From Actinocatenispora sp963815125 (lineage in GTDB: Bacteria; Actinomycetota; Actinomycetes; Mycobacteriales; Micromonosporaceae), in assembly GCA_963815125.1 (NCBI GenBank), contig CAWFFM010000002.1, positions 1,674,001 through 1,738,000 on the forward strand: a DNA stretch of 64,000 nt, given 5' to 3'. A program made the position numbers and the translations under genes. Of this stretch, positions 43,521-51,825 are shown piece after piece. Position 1 is the first letter of the stretch. The number at the start of each line of letters is the position of its first letter. Under the pieces are notes generated by a model. It had not been told where the DNA came from, did no database searches, and saw nothing but the letters and a program-made list of their open reading frames with translations.

Positions 43521-45419
43521 ATGCGACGCGGTCTGATCTTCCGGATGATCGCCGCCAGCAGCGTGCTGGCGATCCTGATCAGCATCGTGTTCGCGGTCCT
43601 GCTCAGCACCGTCAGCGCACAGCGCTACGATGCGTCGCGGTCCCGACAGGCACAGGAGTTCCTGGCCACTTCGAACCGGTTGGAACGGCTCGTCGTCGAC
43701 GTAGAGACCGGCGAACGCGGCTACCTACTGACCAGACAAACCCGGTTCCTACAGCCATGGGAGGAGGCGCAGAAAGAGATACCACAGCTCAGCCAGCATC
43801 TAGTGGACCTGGCCATCCGCCCGGAACAGAACCGGCGGGCATTGAAGATCCAGTCGGAGGCCAACTCCTACGTCTTCGCCTACTCGGTCCCGGTGATCGA
43901 CTCGGCCAAGCGCGGAGATCCGTCGGCGACCAGCGCCGCGACAACCGAGGAGGGGAGGATCCGGATCGACGCTCTGCGTACGACCTTCAACCAGGCCGCC
44001 GCCACCGCCCGGGCCCGCGGTGTCATGCGGGAGGCTCGGTCCCATCAGGCGGCCAGGACCGCAACGATCGTCGGGGTGGCCGGTGCCACCGGATCGGTGC
44101 TGCTCATCGTCGTCTTCGCCGGCTACCTGACCAAGGCAATCGTCCGGCCGGTCCGGTCCGCCTCGGTGATGGCCGGCCGGCTCGCCGGCGGTGATCTCGC
44201 CACCCGGATGCCGGAGACCGGTGTCGGCGAGATCGGTACCCTGGAACGGGAGTTCAACACCATGGGCCGCTCCCTGGAGCAGAGCCGCGACCAGCTCGGC
44301 CGGCTCGCCGAGGAGCAGGCCGCCCTGCGGCGGGTGGCGACCCTGGTCGCACACAGCGTGGCACCGTCCACGGTGTTCGCCACGGTGGCCGAGGAGGTGG
44401 GCACTCTGCTCGGCGTGGACGGCACTCGGATGCTGCGCTACGAACCGGACGGTGGCGCCACCGTGATCGCCGCCTGGGGTGCACCGGGCAGCGACGTACC
44501 GATGGGTACCAAGGTTCCGGTCGCCGAGGACGACGTCGCCGGGCTGGTGCTGCGCGACGGCCGAACCAGCCGGATGGACAACCTCGCGGGCGGCTCGGGC
44601 GTACTCGCCCAGGACCTGGAACGGCTCGGGGTGCGCTCGGCGATCGGTTCCCCGATCGTGGTGGAGGGCCGGGTCTGGGGCGTGATGACCGCGCTGTCCG
44701 CAGAGGACGAACCGCTGCCGGCGGACTCCGAGGCCCGGTTCGCCGACTTCACCGACCTGGTCGCCACGGCGATCGCCAACACGCAGGCCCGTGCCGACCT
44801 GATCGCGTCACGGGCCCGGGTGGTCACCGCCACCGACCAGACCCGACGGCAGATCGAACGCGACCTGCACGACGGGATCCAGCAACGGCTGGTGTCGCTC
44901 ACCCTCGACCTGCGCACGGTCGAGGCGGGTGTCCCCGACGAGCTGGGTGAGCTGCGCGACGAGCTGTCCGAGGTGGCGAACGGGCTGTCCGGCGCGCTGG
45001 ACGACGTACGGGAGGTCTCCCGCGGCATCCACCCGGCGATCCTGTCCGAGGCCGGACTCGCCGCCGCGCTGCGCGCGCTGCGCCGCCGTTCCAAGATCCC
45101 GGTGGAACTGGATGTCCAGCTGAAGGGCCGGCTCCCCCAGCAGATCGAGGTGGCCGCGTACTACGTGGTGTCCGAGGCGCTGACCAACGCGACCAAACAT
45201 GCGCAGGCCGACGTGGTGCGGGTGAGCGCGGCGGTACGTGACTCCCGGCTGTGCCTCACCATCGCCGACGACGGTGTCGGCGGCGCGGATCCGAAGCACG
45301 GTACCGGCCTGCTCGGCCTGATCGACCGGGTCGAGGCGCTGGGCGGCACCCTCGATGTGAGCAGCCCACCGGATCAGGGCACGACAATGCGTATCGAGCT
45401 GCCCGTCCAGGACGCCTGA
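43521..45419 (+). CDS. Sensor histidine kinase (CHASE3-HAMP-GAF)
   Basis: A 632-residue kinase. TM1 about residues 7-28, a CHASE3 extracellular sensor (VETGERGYLLTRQTRFLQPW is diagnostic), TM2 about 185-208, HAMP (RPVRSASVMAGRLAGGDLAT), a GAF domain about 270-420, a HisKA_3 dimerisation domain with the phosphoacceptor His in RDLHDGIQQRL, and a HATPase domain ending in IADDGVGGAD and GTGLLGLIDRVEALG. It autophosphorylates and passes phosphate to the divergent LuxR regulator; the adjacent receiver-only protein may share it. Start at 43521 follows AGAGGG. Confidence 0.9.
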   Translation: MRRGLIFRMIAASSVLAILISIVFAVLLSTVSAQRYDASRSRQAQEFLATSNRLERLVVDVETGERGYLLTRQTRFLQPWEEAQKEIPQLSQHLVDLAIRPEQNRRALKIQSEANSYVFAYSVPVIDSAKRGDPSATSAATTEEGRIRIDALRTTFNQAAATARARGVMREARSHQAARTATIVGVAGATGSVLLIVVFAGYLTKAIVRPVRSASVMAGRLAGGDLATRMPETGVGEIGTLEREFNTMGRSLEQSRDQLGRLAEEQAALRRVATLVAHSVAPSTVFATVAEEVGTLLGVDGTRMLRYEPDGGATVIAAWGAPGSDVPMGTKVPVAEDDVAGLVLRDGRTSRMDNLAGGSGVLAQDLERLGVRSAIGSPIVVEGRVWGVMTALSAEDEPLPADSEARFADFTDLVATAIANTQARADLIASRARVVTATDQTRRQIERDLHDGIQQRLVSLTLDLRTVEAGVPDELGELRDELSEVANGLSGALDDVREVSRGIHPAILSEAGLAAALRALRRRSKIPVELDVQLKGRLPQQIEVAAYYVVSEALTNATKHAQADVVRVSAAVRDSRLCLTIADDGVGGADPKHGTGLLGLIDRVEALGGTLDVSSPPDQGTTMRIELPVQDA

Positions 45420-45554
45420 GCACCATCCGGCAGGTGTCCGTCATCCACCGCGACGACCCGATCCCGGAAGCGCCGACCAGCCATTGCCGGGCCTTGTTTC
45501 ATCCGGTTCGTGCGGCGGATGTCCGACAGTTGAGCCGATTACTTCCCGGTACGA

Positions 45555-45572
45555 CTACCGGTTAACCGGTAG
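45555..45572. promoter_or_regulatory. Perfect 18-bp palindrome
   Basis: CTACCGGTT (45555-45563) followed directly by AACCGGTAG (45564-45572). It lies in the 273-bp gap after the kinase gene and about 120 bp before the small gene at 45693. The uninterrupted two-fold symmetry suggests an operator for a dimeric regulator. Confidence 0.45.
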
Positions 45573-45692
45573 CGCAACATGCCGGGCGGCAGTAACCACA
45601 GATGCCGGCTGGCCCGGAAGACACCGGGCCGTTCGACCTGGAAGCTAGATAGCAGGAACACCAAAGAGCGACCAGGACTCGGAGGCATCGCG

Positions 45693-45935
45693 ATGCGGCA
45701 GGTACGGACCCCCAGGGCACACCGGGTGGTGCGGGCTGGCCGGTACGAGGTCGCGTTGCCGCTGGATCCCCGGGATCCCGAGCTGGTCAGAGTGAAGCGC
45801 CTGCAACGGCAGGCGCGTACGAGCGACCCGGTCGAGCATCGGGACGCACACCGCGGACCGGTGCCCCCCGCACCGGGCCCGGCGACCCCCCACGCCGGCT
45901 CGCGGATAGCAGAAGGCGCGCCCCCCGCGTCGTGA
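45693..45935 (+). CDS. Small hypothetical protein
   Basis: An 80-residue basic protein with GGAGG 9 nt upstream of its ATG. The first 45 residues (MRQVRTPRAHRVVRAGRYEV, ALPLDPRDPELVRVKRLQRQ) look like a genuine small domain, while the Pro/Ala-rich remainder may be disordered. No known family, no signal peptide. It lies between an 18-bp palindrome and a very stable hairpin. Confidence 0.45.
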   Translation: MRQVRTPRAHRVVRAGRYEVALPLDPRDPELVRVKRLQRQARTSDPVEHRDAHRGPVPPAPGPATPHAGSRIAEGAPPAS

Positions 45936-45938
45936 CAT

Positions 45939-45983
45939 TGCCTGGGAGTGGCCCCGTACCCCCCGGGGGGCCACTCCCAGGCA
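45939..45983 (+). terminator. Long perfect hairpin between two small genes
   Basis: TGCCTGGGAGTGGCCCC (45939-45955) pairs perfectly with 45967-45983 across an 11-nt loop, starting 3 bp after the stop of the 45693 gene. A second 10-bp palindrome, GCAGATCTGC, at 45981-45990 touches it. The stem could terminate transcription, or act as a leader structure for the 46009 gene 25 bp further on. Confidence 0.6.
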
Positions 45984-46008
45984 GATCTGCAGAAAGAGGA
46001 CGAGGACG

Positions 46009-46209
46009 ATGTACGGATCGCAGAACCGGGCGCTGGATCTGCTCGACCGGGCAGTCACCGGCCGCGACCATGCGGACCGGACCTGGCGCTCCGCCATTCG
46101 TGAGGCGCTGGCCAACGAGGTGCCGATCGAACAGGTCGCCACCCGGGCCAACATCACCATCGACAATGTCCTGAACGTCGTCGACACCCTCTACGCGGAA
46201 CGCGTCTAG
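46009..46209 (+). CDS. Small HTH-like hypothetical protein
   Basis: A 66-residue protein with AAAGAGGACGAGG upstream of the ATG. The second half, IREALANEVPIEQVATRANI then TIDNVLNVVDTLY, has the spacing of a helix-turn-helix, and could bind DNA or be a small protein-interaction domain. Acidic-neutral overall. No family name can be assigned. It is followed by two successive hairpins and is probably transcribed alone from the preceding palindrome-rich region. Confidence 0.6.
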   Translation: MYGSQNRALDLLDRAVTGRDHADRTWRSAIREALANEVPIEQVATRANITIDNVLNVVDTLYAERV

Positions 46210-46250
46210 GCGACACCGTCCCGGCTCCCACCCCCAGCCGGGACCTGACT

Positions 46251-46290
46251 ACAGCTCCCGGCATCAGCCTCAGGCGGTGCCGGGAGCTGT
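46251..46290 (+). terminator. Hairpin terminator
   Basis: ACAGCTCCCGGCA (46251-46263) pairs perfectly with TGCCGGGAGCTGT (46278-46290) over a 14-nt loop, about 40 bp after the 46009 gene. Confidence 0.7.
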
Positions 46291-46308
46291 CTGTGTCACC
46301 TCCCTTCT

Positions 46309-46335
46309 CCACCCCCGGGTGCAGCCCGGGGGTGG
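46309..46335 (+). terminator. Second hairpin in the same gap
   Basis: CCACCCCCGGG (46309-46319) pairs with CCCGGGGGTGG (46325-46335) across a 5-nt loop. The 307-bp gap 46210-46516 carries this and the preceding hairpin and no gene; the remainder is presumably the promoter of the secreted propeller protein. Confidence 0.5.
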
Positions 46336-46516
46336 ACCCTTCTCTCCCGGTTCATCGAGAACGGGCCGGTATCTCCCTCCGTACGCCGAGGCATGCGGGT
46401 GCCGGACCCGACATCCTCGATACGGCCGGACCGGTTGACGGTGACACGGCGGATCGCCGTGCCACCGTCCCCGGCTCCCGGTCCACTGTCGCTGGACCGT
46501 CCACAAGGGAGACAGC

Positions 46517-48334
46517 ATGTCCGACAGAACCGTCCCCGGGCACTCCGGGACACCGACAGAAGGGTGGGCCGGCCGGCAAGCGCGCCGCACCCACCCGGTC
46601 CGCCCCAGGATGGCCAGATTCGGCCTGAGCCTCGCCGCAGTGGTGCTGCTCGCCGTGTCGTTCGGCGGCGCCGCAATGGCGGGTGCCAGCCCAACACCGC
46701 ACAGCCGGTACGTCACCGGGTCCCGGGTGTCGACCGAGGACCGGTACGCCACCGTGTCCAGCTTCGCGTCACCGGACCTGCTCGCCGGTGACGACGGGCT
46801 GCCGTCCTCGCCGGACCTGCCGCCGCTGCGGTACGGGCCGACCAGTACCCCGGTCGACGTACAGGGCAATGCTCTGGACGCGCACGAGGGCCAGTACATC
46901 GGCTATTTCGACGGCGCGTACCACCTCTACGGCACGCAGTACGGTTGCGGCACCCACATCGACCTGTCCGACGACGCGCCGTTCTGCGGCTTCGTCACGT
47001 ACCGCTCCGACGACCTGATGCACTGGAGGCTCACCGACCGGTACCTCAGCAAGGATCTGCGCCGGGTCTGCGCCTCGTACTGCGGGCGGCCGAAGGTCAT
47101 CTTCAGTCCCCGGTTGCACCGTTACCTGCTCTACTTCTCCTCCGACAACGGCGGCAACTTCGGCGACACCGTACCGGCCAGCCGCTGGCTCGCCGACGCG
47201 CCGACCCCGGACGGTCCGTGGCGCCACCTGCGGAAGCCGACGCTGCTGCACGGCAGTTCCGACTCCTACGGGCTGACCGTCGGCCGCGACGGCAAGGCCT
47301 ACATGTACGAACTCACCGACAAGGGCGGCCAGGACACCGAGATCTGGGCCGAGCGGCTCAACGCCGACTACACCGGCACCAGCGGTACCGCCACCCTCGT
47401 CGCGACCGCCCCGTACTCGCACGTCGAGGTGTTCCAGCGCGGCCGGTACTGGTACCTGACCGCTCTCTCCGACGCCAGGTACTTCGGCCCGGGCAAACTG
47501 CTGTATCTGCGCGCCCCGGGCCCGACCGGACCGTGGCGGGCACCGGGCGGAACCAGTACCACCGCCGTCCAGCTGAGCAGCGACACCTGTGGCGGTTCCG
47601 CGCAGGCGGTCTCCGTACTGCCCTCCCCGGCCGGTCCGGTACCGGTGGAGATGGTCGACCTGTACCGGTCCAGTCCCGGCGATACCAGTCCGCGGCTACC
47701 GGAACGGGCCCGGCACGGTGACTGGAACCAGGCCATCGGCGGTCGCTACTGGGCGCCGCTGCAGTTCGGGCCGGACGGCCGGATCCGGCCGCTGAGCTGT
47801 CACGCCGCCACCCGGATCCCGCTGGCGCACCCGGTACGGCGCGGGCACGACGGCCCGCCCCCGGTCGAGCAGGCGGACTGCCGGGTGACCGCCGGTGGTG
47901 TCGTGGAGCAACACTGGACGGTGCCGCGCGGAAAGGCCCTGCGCAGCCTCCAGGTGCCGGTCTTCCAACGTGCCCGGGTGCCGAGCCCGATGCTGAACCC
48001 GCCGGTGCAGCCGCCGACGCAGGTGGACCGACCGCTCACCGTGCGGCTGACGACGCCGACGGGCACGCGACACTGGGAGTTCCGGCCCGGCGCGGTCAGC
48101 TGGGCGCCACGCTCGGTCGACCTGCGTCTGCGCCGCCCGGTACCCGCCGGCAGCACCGTCACACTGCGGCTGAGCAGCACCGCGACCGACGGGTGCTACG
48201 GCGTACTGGTCGCGCCGGTCCGACAGCACGGCGCAGCCTCGCTGGACGGCTGGTACGCCGCGGTACGCAACGGTCGGACCGTCACCGCGCCGGGTGCCCG
48301 GATGCAGTTCGGTACGGGACCCGCCACGTCCTGA
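46517..48334 (+). CDS. Secreted GH43-like five-bladed beta-propeller protein
   Basis: A 605-residue exoprotein. A basic N-terminal region precedes a signal segment (about residues 32-56, ending AMAGAS). The next 350 residues read as a five-bladed propeller of the GH43/GH68 superfamily: an N-terminal NALDAHEGQYIGYFDGAYHL with candidate catalytic Asp, YRSDDLMHWRL, PKVIFSPRLHRYLLYFSSDN and SHVEVFQRGRYWYLTAL with a candidate acid Glu. The C-terminal 180 residues form beta-rich modules that may bind sugar. Likely acts on an extracellular polysaccharide, but the substrate and even activity are uncertain. Confidence 0.75.
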   Translation: MSDRTVPGHSGTPTEGWAGRQARRTHPVRPRMARFGLSLAAVVLLAVSFGGAAMAGASPTPHSRYVTGSRVSTEDRYATVSSFASPDLLAGDDGLPSSPDLPPLRYGPTSTPVDVQGNALDAHEGQYIGYFDGAYHLYGTQYGCGTHIDLSDDAPFCGFVTYRSDDLMHWRLTDRYLSKDLRRVCASYCGRPKVIFSPRLHRYLLYFSSDNGGNFGDTVPASRWLADAPTPDGPWRHLRKPTLLHGSSDSYGLTVGRDGKAYMYELTDKGGQDTEIWAERLNADYTGTSGTATLVATAPYSHVEVFQRGRYWYLTALSDARYFGPGKLLYLRAPGPTGPWRAPGGTSTTAVQLSSDTCGGSAQAVSVLPSPAGPVPVEMVDLYRSSPGDTSPRLPERARHGDWNQAIGGRYWAPLQFGPDGRIRPLSCHAATRIPLAHPVRRGHDGPPPVEQADCRVTAGGVVEQHWTVPRGKALRSLQVPVFQRARVPSPMLNPPVQPPTQVDRPLTVRLTTPTGTRHWEFRPGAVSWAPRSVDLRLRRPVPAGSTVTLRLSSTATDGCYGVLVAPVRQHGAASLDGWYAAVRNGRTVTAPGARMQFGTGPATS

Positions 48335-48348
48335 CGATGTCTCCGGCA

Positions 48349-48384
48349 CCGGGCCGCCCGACGTTTGAGTCCCGGGCGGCCCGG
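48349..48384 (+). terminator. Hairpin terminator
   Basis: A perfect 12-bp stem CCGGGCCGCCCG (48349-48360) with 48373-48384 and a 12-nt loop, 15 bp after the stop of the secreted propeller gene. Confidence 0.65.
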
Positions 48385-48428
48385 GCACCCAGCCTCCGGA
48401 CACGATGGCGACGCGCCGGAGGTGGCGG

Positions 48429-49904
48429 ATGAGCAAGGTCGAGACCGGAACAGTGCGCACCAAGGTGCCGGCCCGGCTCGACCGGCTGCCCTGGTCGCGG
48501 TGGCACTGGATGATCGTCATCGGGCTCGGCACGGTGTGGGTACTCGACGGTCTGGAAGTGACCATCGTCGGTAACATCGCCGGCCAGCTCGCCAAGCCGG
48601 GCAGCGGCGTACACATCAGCGCCAGCCAGGTCAGCGGCCTGGGTGCCGCGTTGTACGTGGCCGGCGCCTGTGTCGGCGCGCTGTTCTTCGGCTGGCTGAC
48701 CGACCGGTTCGGACGCAAGAAACTGTTCCTGATCACCCTCGCGGTGTACCTGGGCGCCACCGCCCTGACCGCGCTGTCGTTCAACGCCTGGTGGTTCCTC
48801 GCCTTCCGGTTCATCACCGGGCTGGGTATCGGTGGCGAGTATGCCGCGATCAACTCGGCGATCGACGAACTGATCCCCAGCCGGCACCGCGGCCGTATCG
48901 ACATCATCATCAACGGCACGTTCTGGTTGGGTGCCGCGCTCGGCGGTCTGCTGACCATCCCGGTACTCAGCGACCTGCCGGTGAACGTCGGCTGGCGGGT
49001 GTGCTTCGGCCTGGGTGTGGTGCTGGGGCTGATCATCCTGCTGGTGCGGCGCAACGTACCGGAGTCTCCACGCTGGTTGTTCATCCACGGCCGGGCCGAA
49101 CAGGCCGAACGTCTCGTCGACGGGGTGGAGGAACGGATCAGGGCGGAAAGACAGACCCAGCTGGATGAGCCGGGCGAGGAGATCACGATCCGGCAACGCC
49201 GGACCATCGGCTTCGGCGCCATCGCCCGTACCATGTTCCAGCAGTATCCGCGCCGGTCGATCCTCGGACTGGCCCTGTTCATCGGCCAGGCGTTCCTGTA
49301 CAACGCGATCACCTTCGGCTACGCGACCATCCTCAGCGCCTTCTTCAAGGTACCGGCCAGCAGTACCGGGTACTTCTACGTGGCCATCGCCGTGGGCAAC
49401 CTGCTGGGGCCGCTGCTGCTGGGCCCGCTGTTCGACACCGTCGGGCGCAAGGTGATGATCGCCGGCACCTACCTGCTCTCCGGGGTACTGCTGCTGGGCA
49501 CGGCGCTGCTGTTCAACAGCCACGTACTGACCGCCACGACGATGACCATCTGCTGGTGCGTGGTGCTGTTCTTCGCCTCCGCGGGTGCCAGTTCGGCGTA
49601 TCTCACGGTCAGCGAGGTCTTCCCGATGGAGACCCGCGCCCTGGCGATCGCGTTCTTCTACGCCGTCGGCACCGCCGCCGGCGGGATCACCGGGCCACTG
49701 CTGTTCGCCAAGCTGGTGGCCACCGGCAAGGTCGCCGACACCGCGCTGGCGTTCACGATCGGGGCGGTCCTGATGATCGCCGGCGGACTGGTGGAGATCG
49801 CATTCGGAGTGAAGGCGGAAGGCCGCAGCCTGGAGCACATCGCCCGACCGTTGACCGCGCAGAAACCCGCCGCAGCGACCGTACCCACCGCGCCGGCGAC
49901 CTGA
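48429..49904 (+). CDS. MFS transporter, sugar-porter/metabolite-H+ symporter type
   Basis: A 491-residue carrier with twelve helices. Family signatures: DRFGRKK between helices 2 and 3 (about residue 95), RFITGLGIGGEYAAINSAID at helix 4, VPESPRWL at the centre loop, and GRKVMIAG between helices 8 and 9. These are typical of the sugar porter and metabolite:proton symporter groups, so uptake of a sugar or organic acid is expected. GGAGG precedes the ATG at 48429. It follows the GH43-like exoprotein after a terminator, so the link to polysaccharide use is only positional. Confidence 0.87.
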   Translation: MSKVETGTVRTKVPARLDRLPWSRWHWMIVIGLGTVWVLDGLEVTIVGNIAGQLAKPGSGVHISASQVSGLGAALYVAGACVGALFFGWLTDRFGRKKLFLITLAVYLGATALTALSFNAWWFLAFRFITGLGIGGEYAAINSAIDELIPSRHRGRIDIIINGTFWLGAALGGLLTIPVLSDLPVNVGWRVCFGLGVVLGLIILLVRRNVPESPRWLFIHGRAEQAERLVDGVEERIRAERQTQLDEPGEEITIRQRRTIGFGAIARTMFQQYPRRSILGLALFIGQAFLYNAITFGYATILSAFFKVPASSTGYFYVAIAVGNLLGPLLLGPLFDTVGRKVMIAGTYLLSGVLLLGTALLFNSHVLTATTMTICWCVVLFFASAGASSAYLTVSEVFPMETRALAIAFFYAVGTAAGGITGPLLFAKLVATGKVADTALAFTIGAVLMIAGGLVEIAFGVKAEGRSLEHIARPLTAQKPAAATVPTAPAT

Positions 49905-50006
49905 TCCCGCACCGCCCGGCGGGCCGCCGCCCGTTCTGGTCGTACCCCGGGCTCCGGGTACGGAGGAAGTATCCTTCGTGCACCAGAGTCCGGGAAAGGG
50001 CGATTC

Positions 50007-51725
50007 ATGAGCGATCACGACGACGCATGGGATGCCATCGTCATCGGGGCGGGGCTCGGCGGCCTGGCCACCGCCGCCTATCTGACCACCAACGGTAAGC
50101 GCACCCTGGTCCTTGAACAGGCGGACCGCGTCGGTGGTTGCACCCACGTCTTCCGTCGGCGGGGCCGGTGGGAGTTCGACGTGGGCGTGCACTACACGGG
50201 CGGTGCCGGTCCCGGAACCGCCACCGGCACCGTGCTGCGGGGCCTCGGGCTCGCCGACCGCATCGAGCACGTCCAGATGGACCCGGACGGTTTCGACACC
50301 CTGGTCTTCCCGGATCTGACCTTCCGGGTGCCGGCCAGCTGGGACGGTTACCTGGAGCGGCTGATCGAGACGTTCCCCGACGAGGAGCGTGGGTTGCGCC
50401 GGTGCATCGGGATCCTGCGCCGGATCGCCAAGACGGTGTACACCCGCCGGCCGACCGGGCTGCTCGGTCGACTGGCCGCACTACCGGCACTGCTGCAGCT
50501 GGCCTGGTGGATGCGGCGGTCGCAGGACGCCCTGTTCGACAGGTGCCGGCTGGGGCCCGGTCCACGCGCCGTGCTCACCGCGCAGAACGGTTCGTACGCG
50601 ACACCGCCGTCCAAGGCGCCGGTGCTGATGCAGGCGGGTCTGCTCCAGCACTACTTCAAGGAGGGTGCCTTCTACCCGAAGGGCGGCGGTCAGGTCTACG
50701 CCGGGCACCTGGTGGATGTCATCCACAGCAACGGCGGCGGGGTGCGTACCGGCGTGCGGGTGGCGAAGATCGTGGTGACCGACGGCCGGGTCAGCGGGGT
50801 ACGGCTGGTGGACGGCACCGGGTACGACGCACCCGTGGTGGTGTCCAACGCCGACCTCAAGCGCACCTACCTGGAACTGCTGGAGCCCGGCACGGTGTCC
50901 GAACGCACCCTCACCCGGGTACGCGGATATCGCATGGCCCCACCGATGTTCAGTGTCTACCTGGGACTCGACATCGACCTACGGGACCGGATGCCGGCAA
51001 CCAACTACTGGGTTCATCCGCAGTTCGGTACCGAGCAGGCGTACCAGGACGCGGCGGCGGGGCGTGAGCCCGAGAACTGGTTCGTGTTCGTCAGTTCCGC
51101 CTCGGTCAAGGATCCGGGCAACCCGCACATCGCGCCGCCCGGGCACTCCACAATGGAGCTGCTCACGGTGGTGCCCTCCGACTACGAGTTCTGGGGTGTC
51201 ACGGAAGGTCCGGCCGACGGCGGTCGCTACAGCAACGGCGAACAGTACCGGGCGGTCAAGGAACGCATCATCGACCACATGCTCGACTGCGCCGAGCAGG
51301 TAGTACCGGGTCTGCGGGATCACATCGTCTGGCGCGAGGGCGGTACGCCGCTGACCCAGGAGCGCTTCACCCTTGCCTCCGACGGGTCCAGCTACAGCCT
51401 CGAACTGTCGGTCGGTCAGTTCGGCCCGTCGCGGCCGGATGCCCGGACCGAGGTCGACGGCCTCTACCTGACCGGGGCGAGCCTGCGGTGGGGCCATGGC
51501 ATCGCCGGAGCGCTGAGCAGCGGACTGGGAGCGGCGAGCGCCGTTCTCGACCGCGACCTGCGAGAAGAGGTACTGGCCGGACAGGTGTTCGGCGATCCGG
51601 GTCTGTTGACCGCCGGCGGGGAGGACTGGGATCCGCTGGAGGCGTGCCGCAAGCTGACCGGAGTACCCCGTTCCGGTCGACGGCGTACCGGCGGCCCCCG
51701 ACGGGTGTCGACGCCGAGCAGCTGA
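50007..51725 (+). CDS. Retinol-saturase/phytoene-desaturase-like FAD oxidoreductase
   Basis: A 572-residue flavoprotein of the CrtI/RetSat superfamily. The dinucleotide-binding motif VIGAGLGGLATAAYL is near residue 12, with an acidic residue in VLEQADRVGG. FDVGVHYTGG matches the hallmark G-x-H-Y-x-G of retinol saturases rather than phytoene desaturases. The C-terminal FAD motif is DGLYLTGASLRWGHGIAGAL. It probably saturates or desaturates a conjugated or isoprenoid substrate. No carotenoid genes are adjacent. Convergent with a P450. Confidence 0.82.
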   Translation: MSDHDDAWDAIVIGAGLGGLATAAYLTTNGKRTLVLEQADRVGGCTHVFRRRGRWEFDVGVHYTGGAGPGTATGTVLRGLGLADRIEHVQMDPDGFDTLVFPDLTFRVPASWDGYLERLIETFPDEERGLRRCIGILRRIAKTVYTRRPTGLLGRLAALPALLQLAWWMRRSQDALFDRCRLGPGPRAVLTAQNGSYATPPSKAPVLMQAGLLQHYFKEGAFYPKGGGQVYAGHLVDVIHSNGGGVRTGVRVAKIVVTDGRVSGVRLVDGTGYDAPVVVSNADLKRTYLELLEPGTVSERTLTRVRGYRMAPPMFSVYLGLDIDLRDRMPATNYWVHPQFGTEQAYQDAAAGREPENWFVFVSSASVKDPGNPHIAPPGHSTMELLTVVPSDYEFWGVTEGPADGGRYSNGEQYRAVKERIIDHMLDCAEQVVPGLRDHIVWREGGTPLTQERFTLASDGSSYSLELSVGQFGPSRPDARTEVDGLYLTGASLRWGHGIAGALSSGLGAASAVLDRDLREEVLAGQVFGDPGLLTAGGEDWDPLEACRKLTGVPRSGRRRTGGPRRVSTPSS

Positions 51726-51782
51726 GTTCCCACCGGTCTCCGCGGCGGGGGTCGTGGCGGGCCGACCAGCGCCCGGGTGCGG

Positions 51783-51814
51783 GTCCGCCGGATGGCCGTG
51801 GCCATCCGGCGGAC
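51783..51814. terminator. Bidirectional hairpin terminator
   Basis: GTCCGCCGGATGGCC (51783-51797) is followed after 2 nt by its exact reverse complement (51800-51814), between the convergent flavoprotein and P450 genes. Confidence 0.75.
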
Positions 51815-51825
51815 GGGCCGGGAGT

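Noticed and set aside
48282..50270. Long minus-strand open frame opposite the MFS gene
   Set aside because: Gln/Asp/Gly/Arg-rich shadow of a membrane protein gene with clear MFS signatures on the plus strand.
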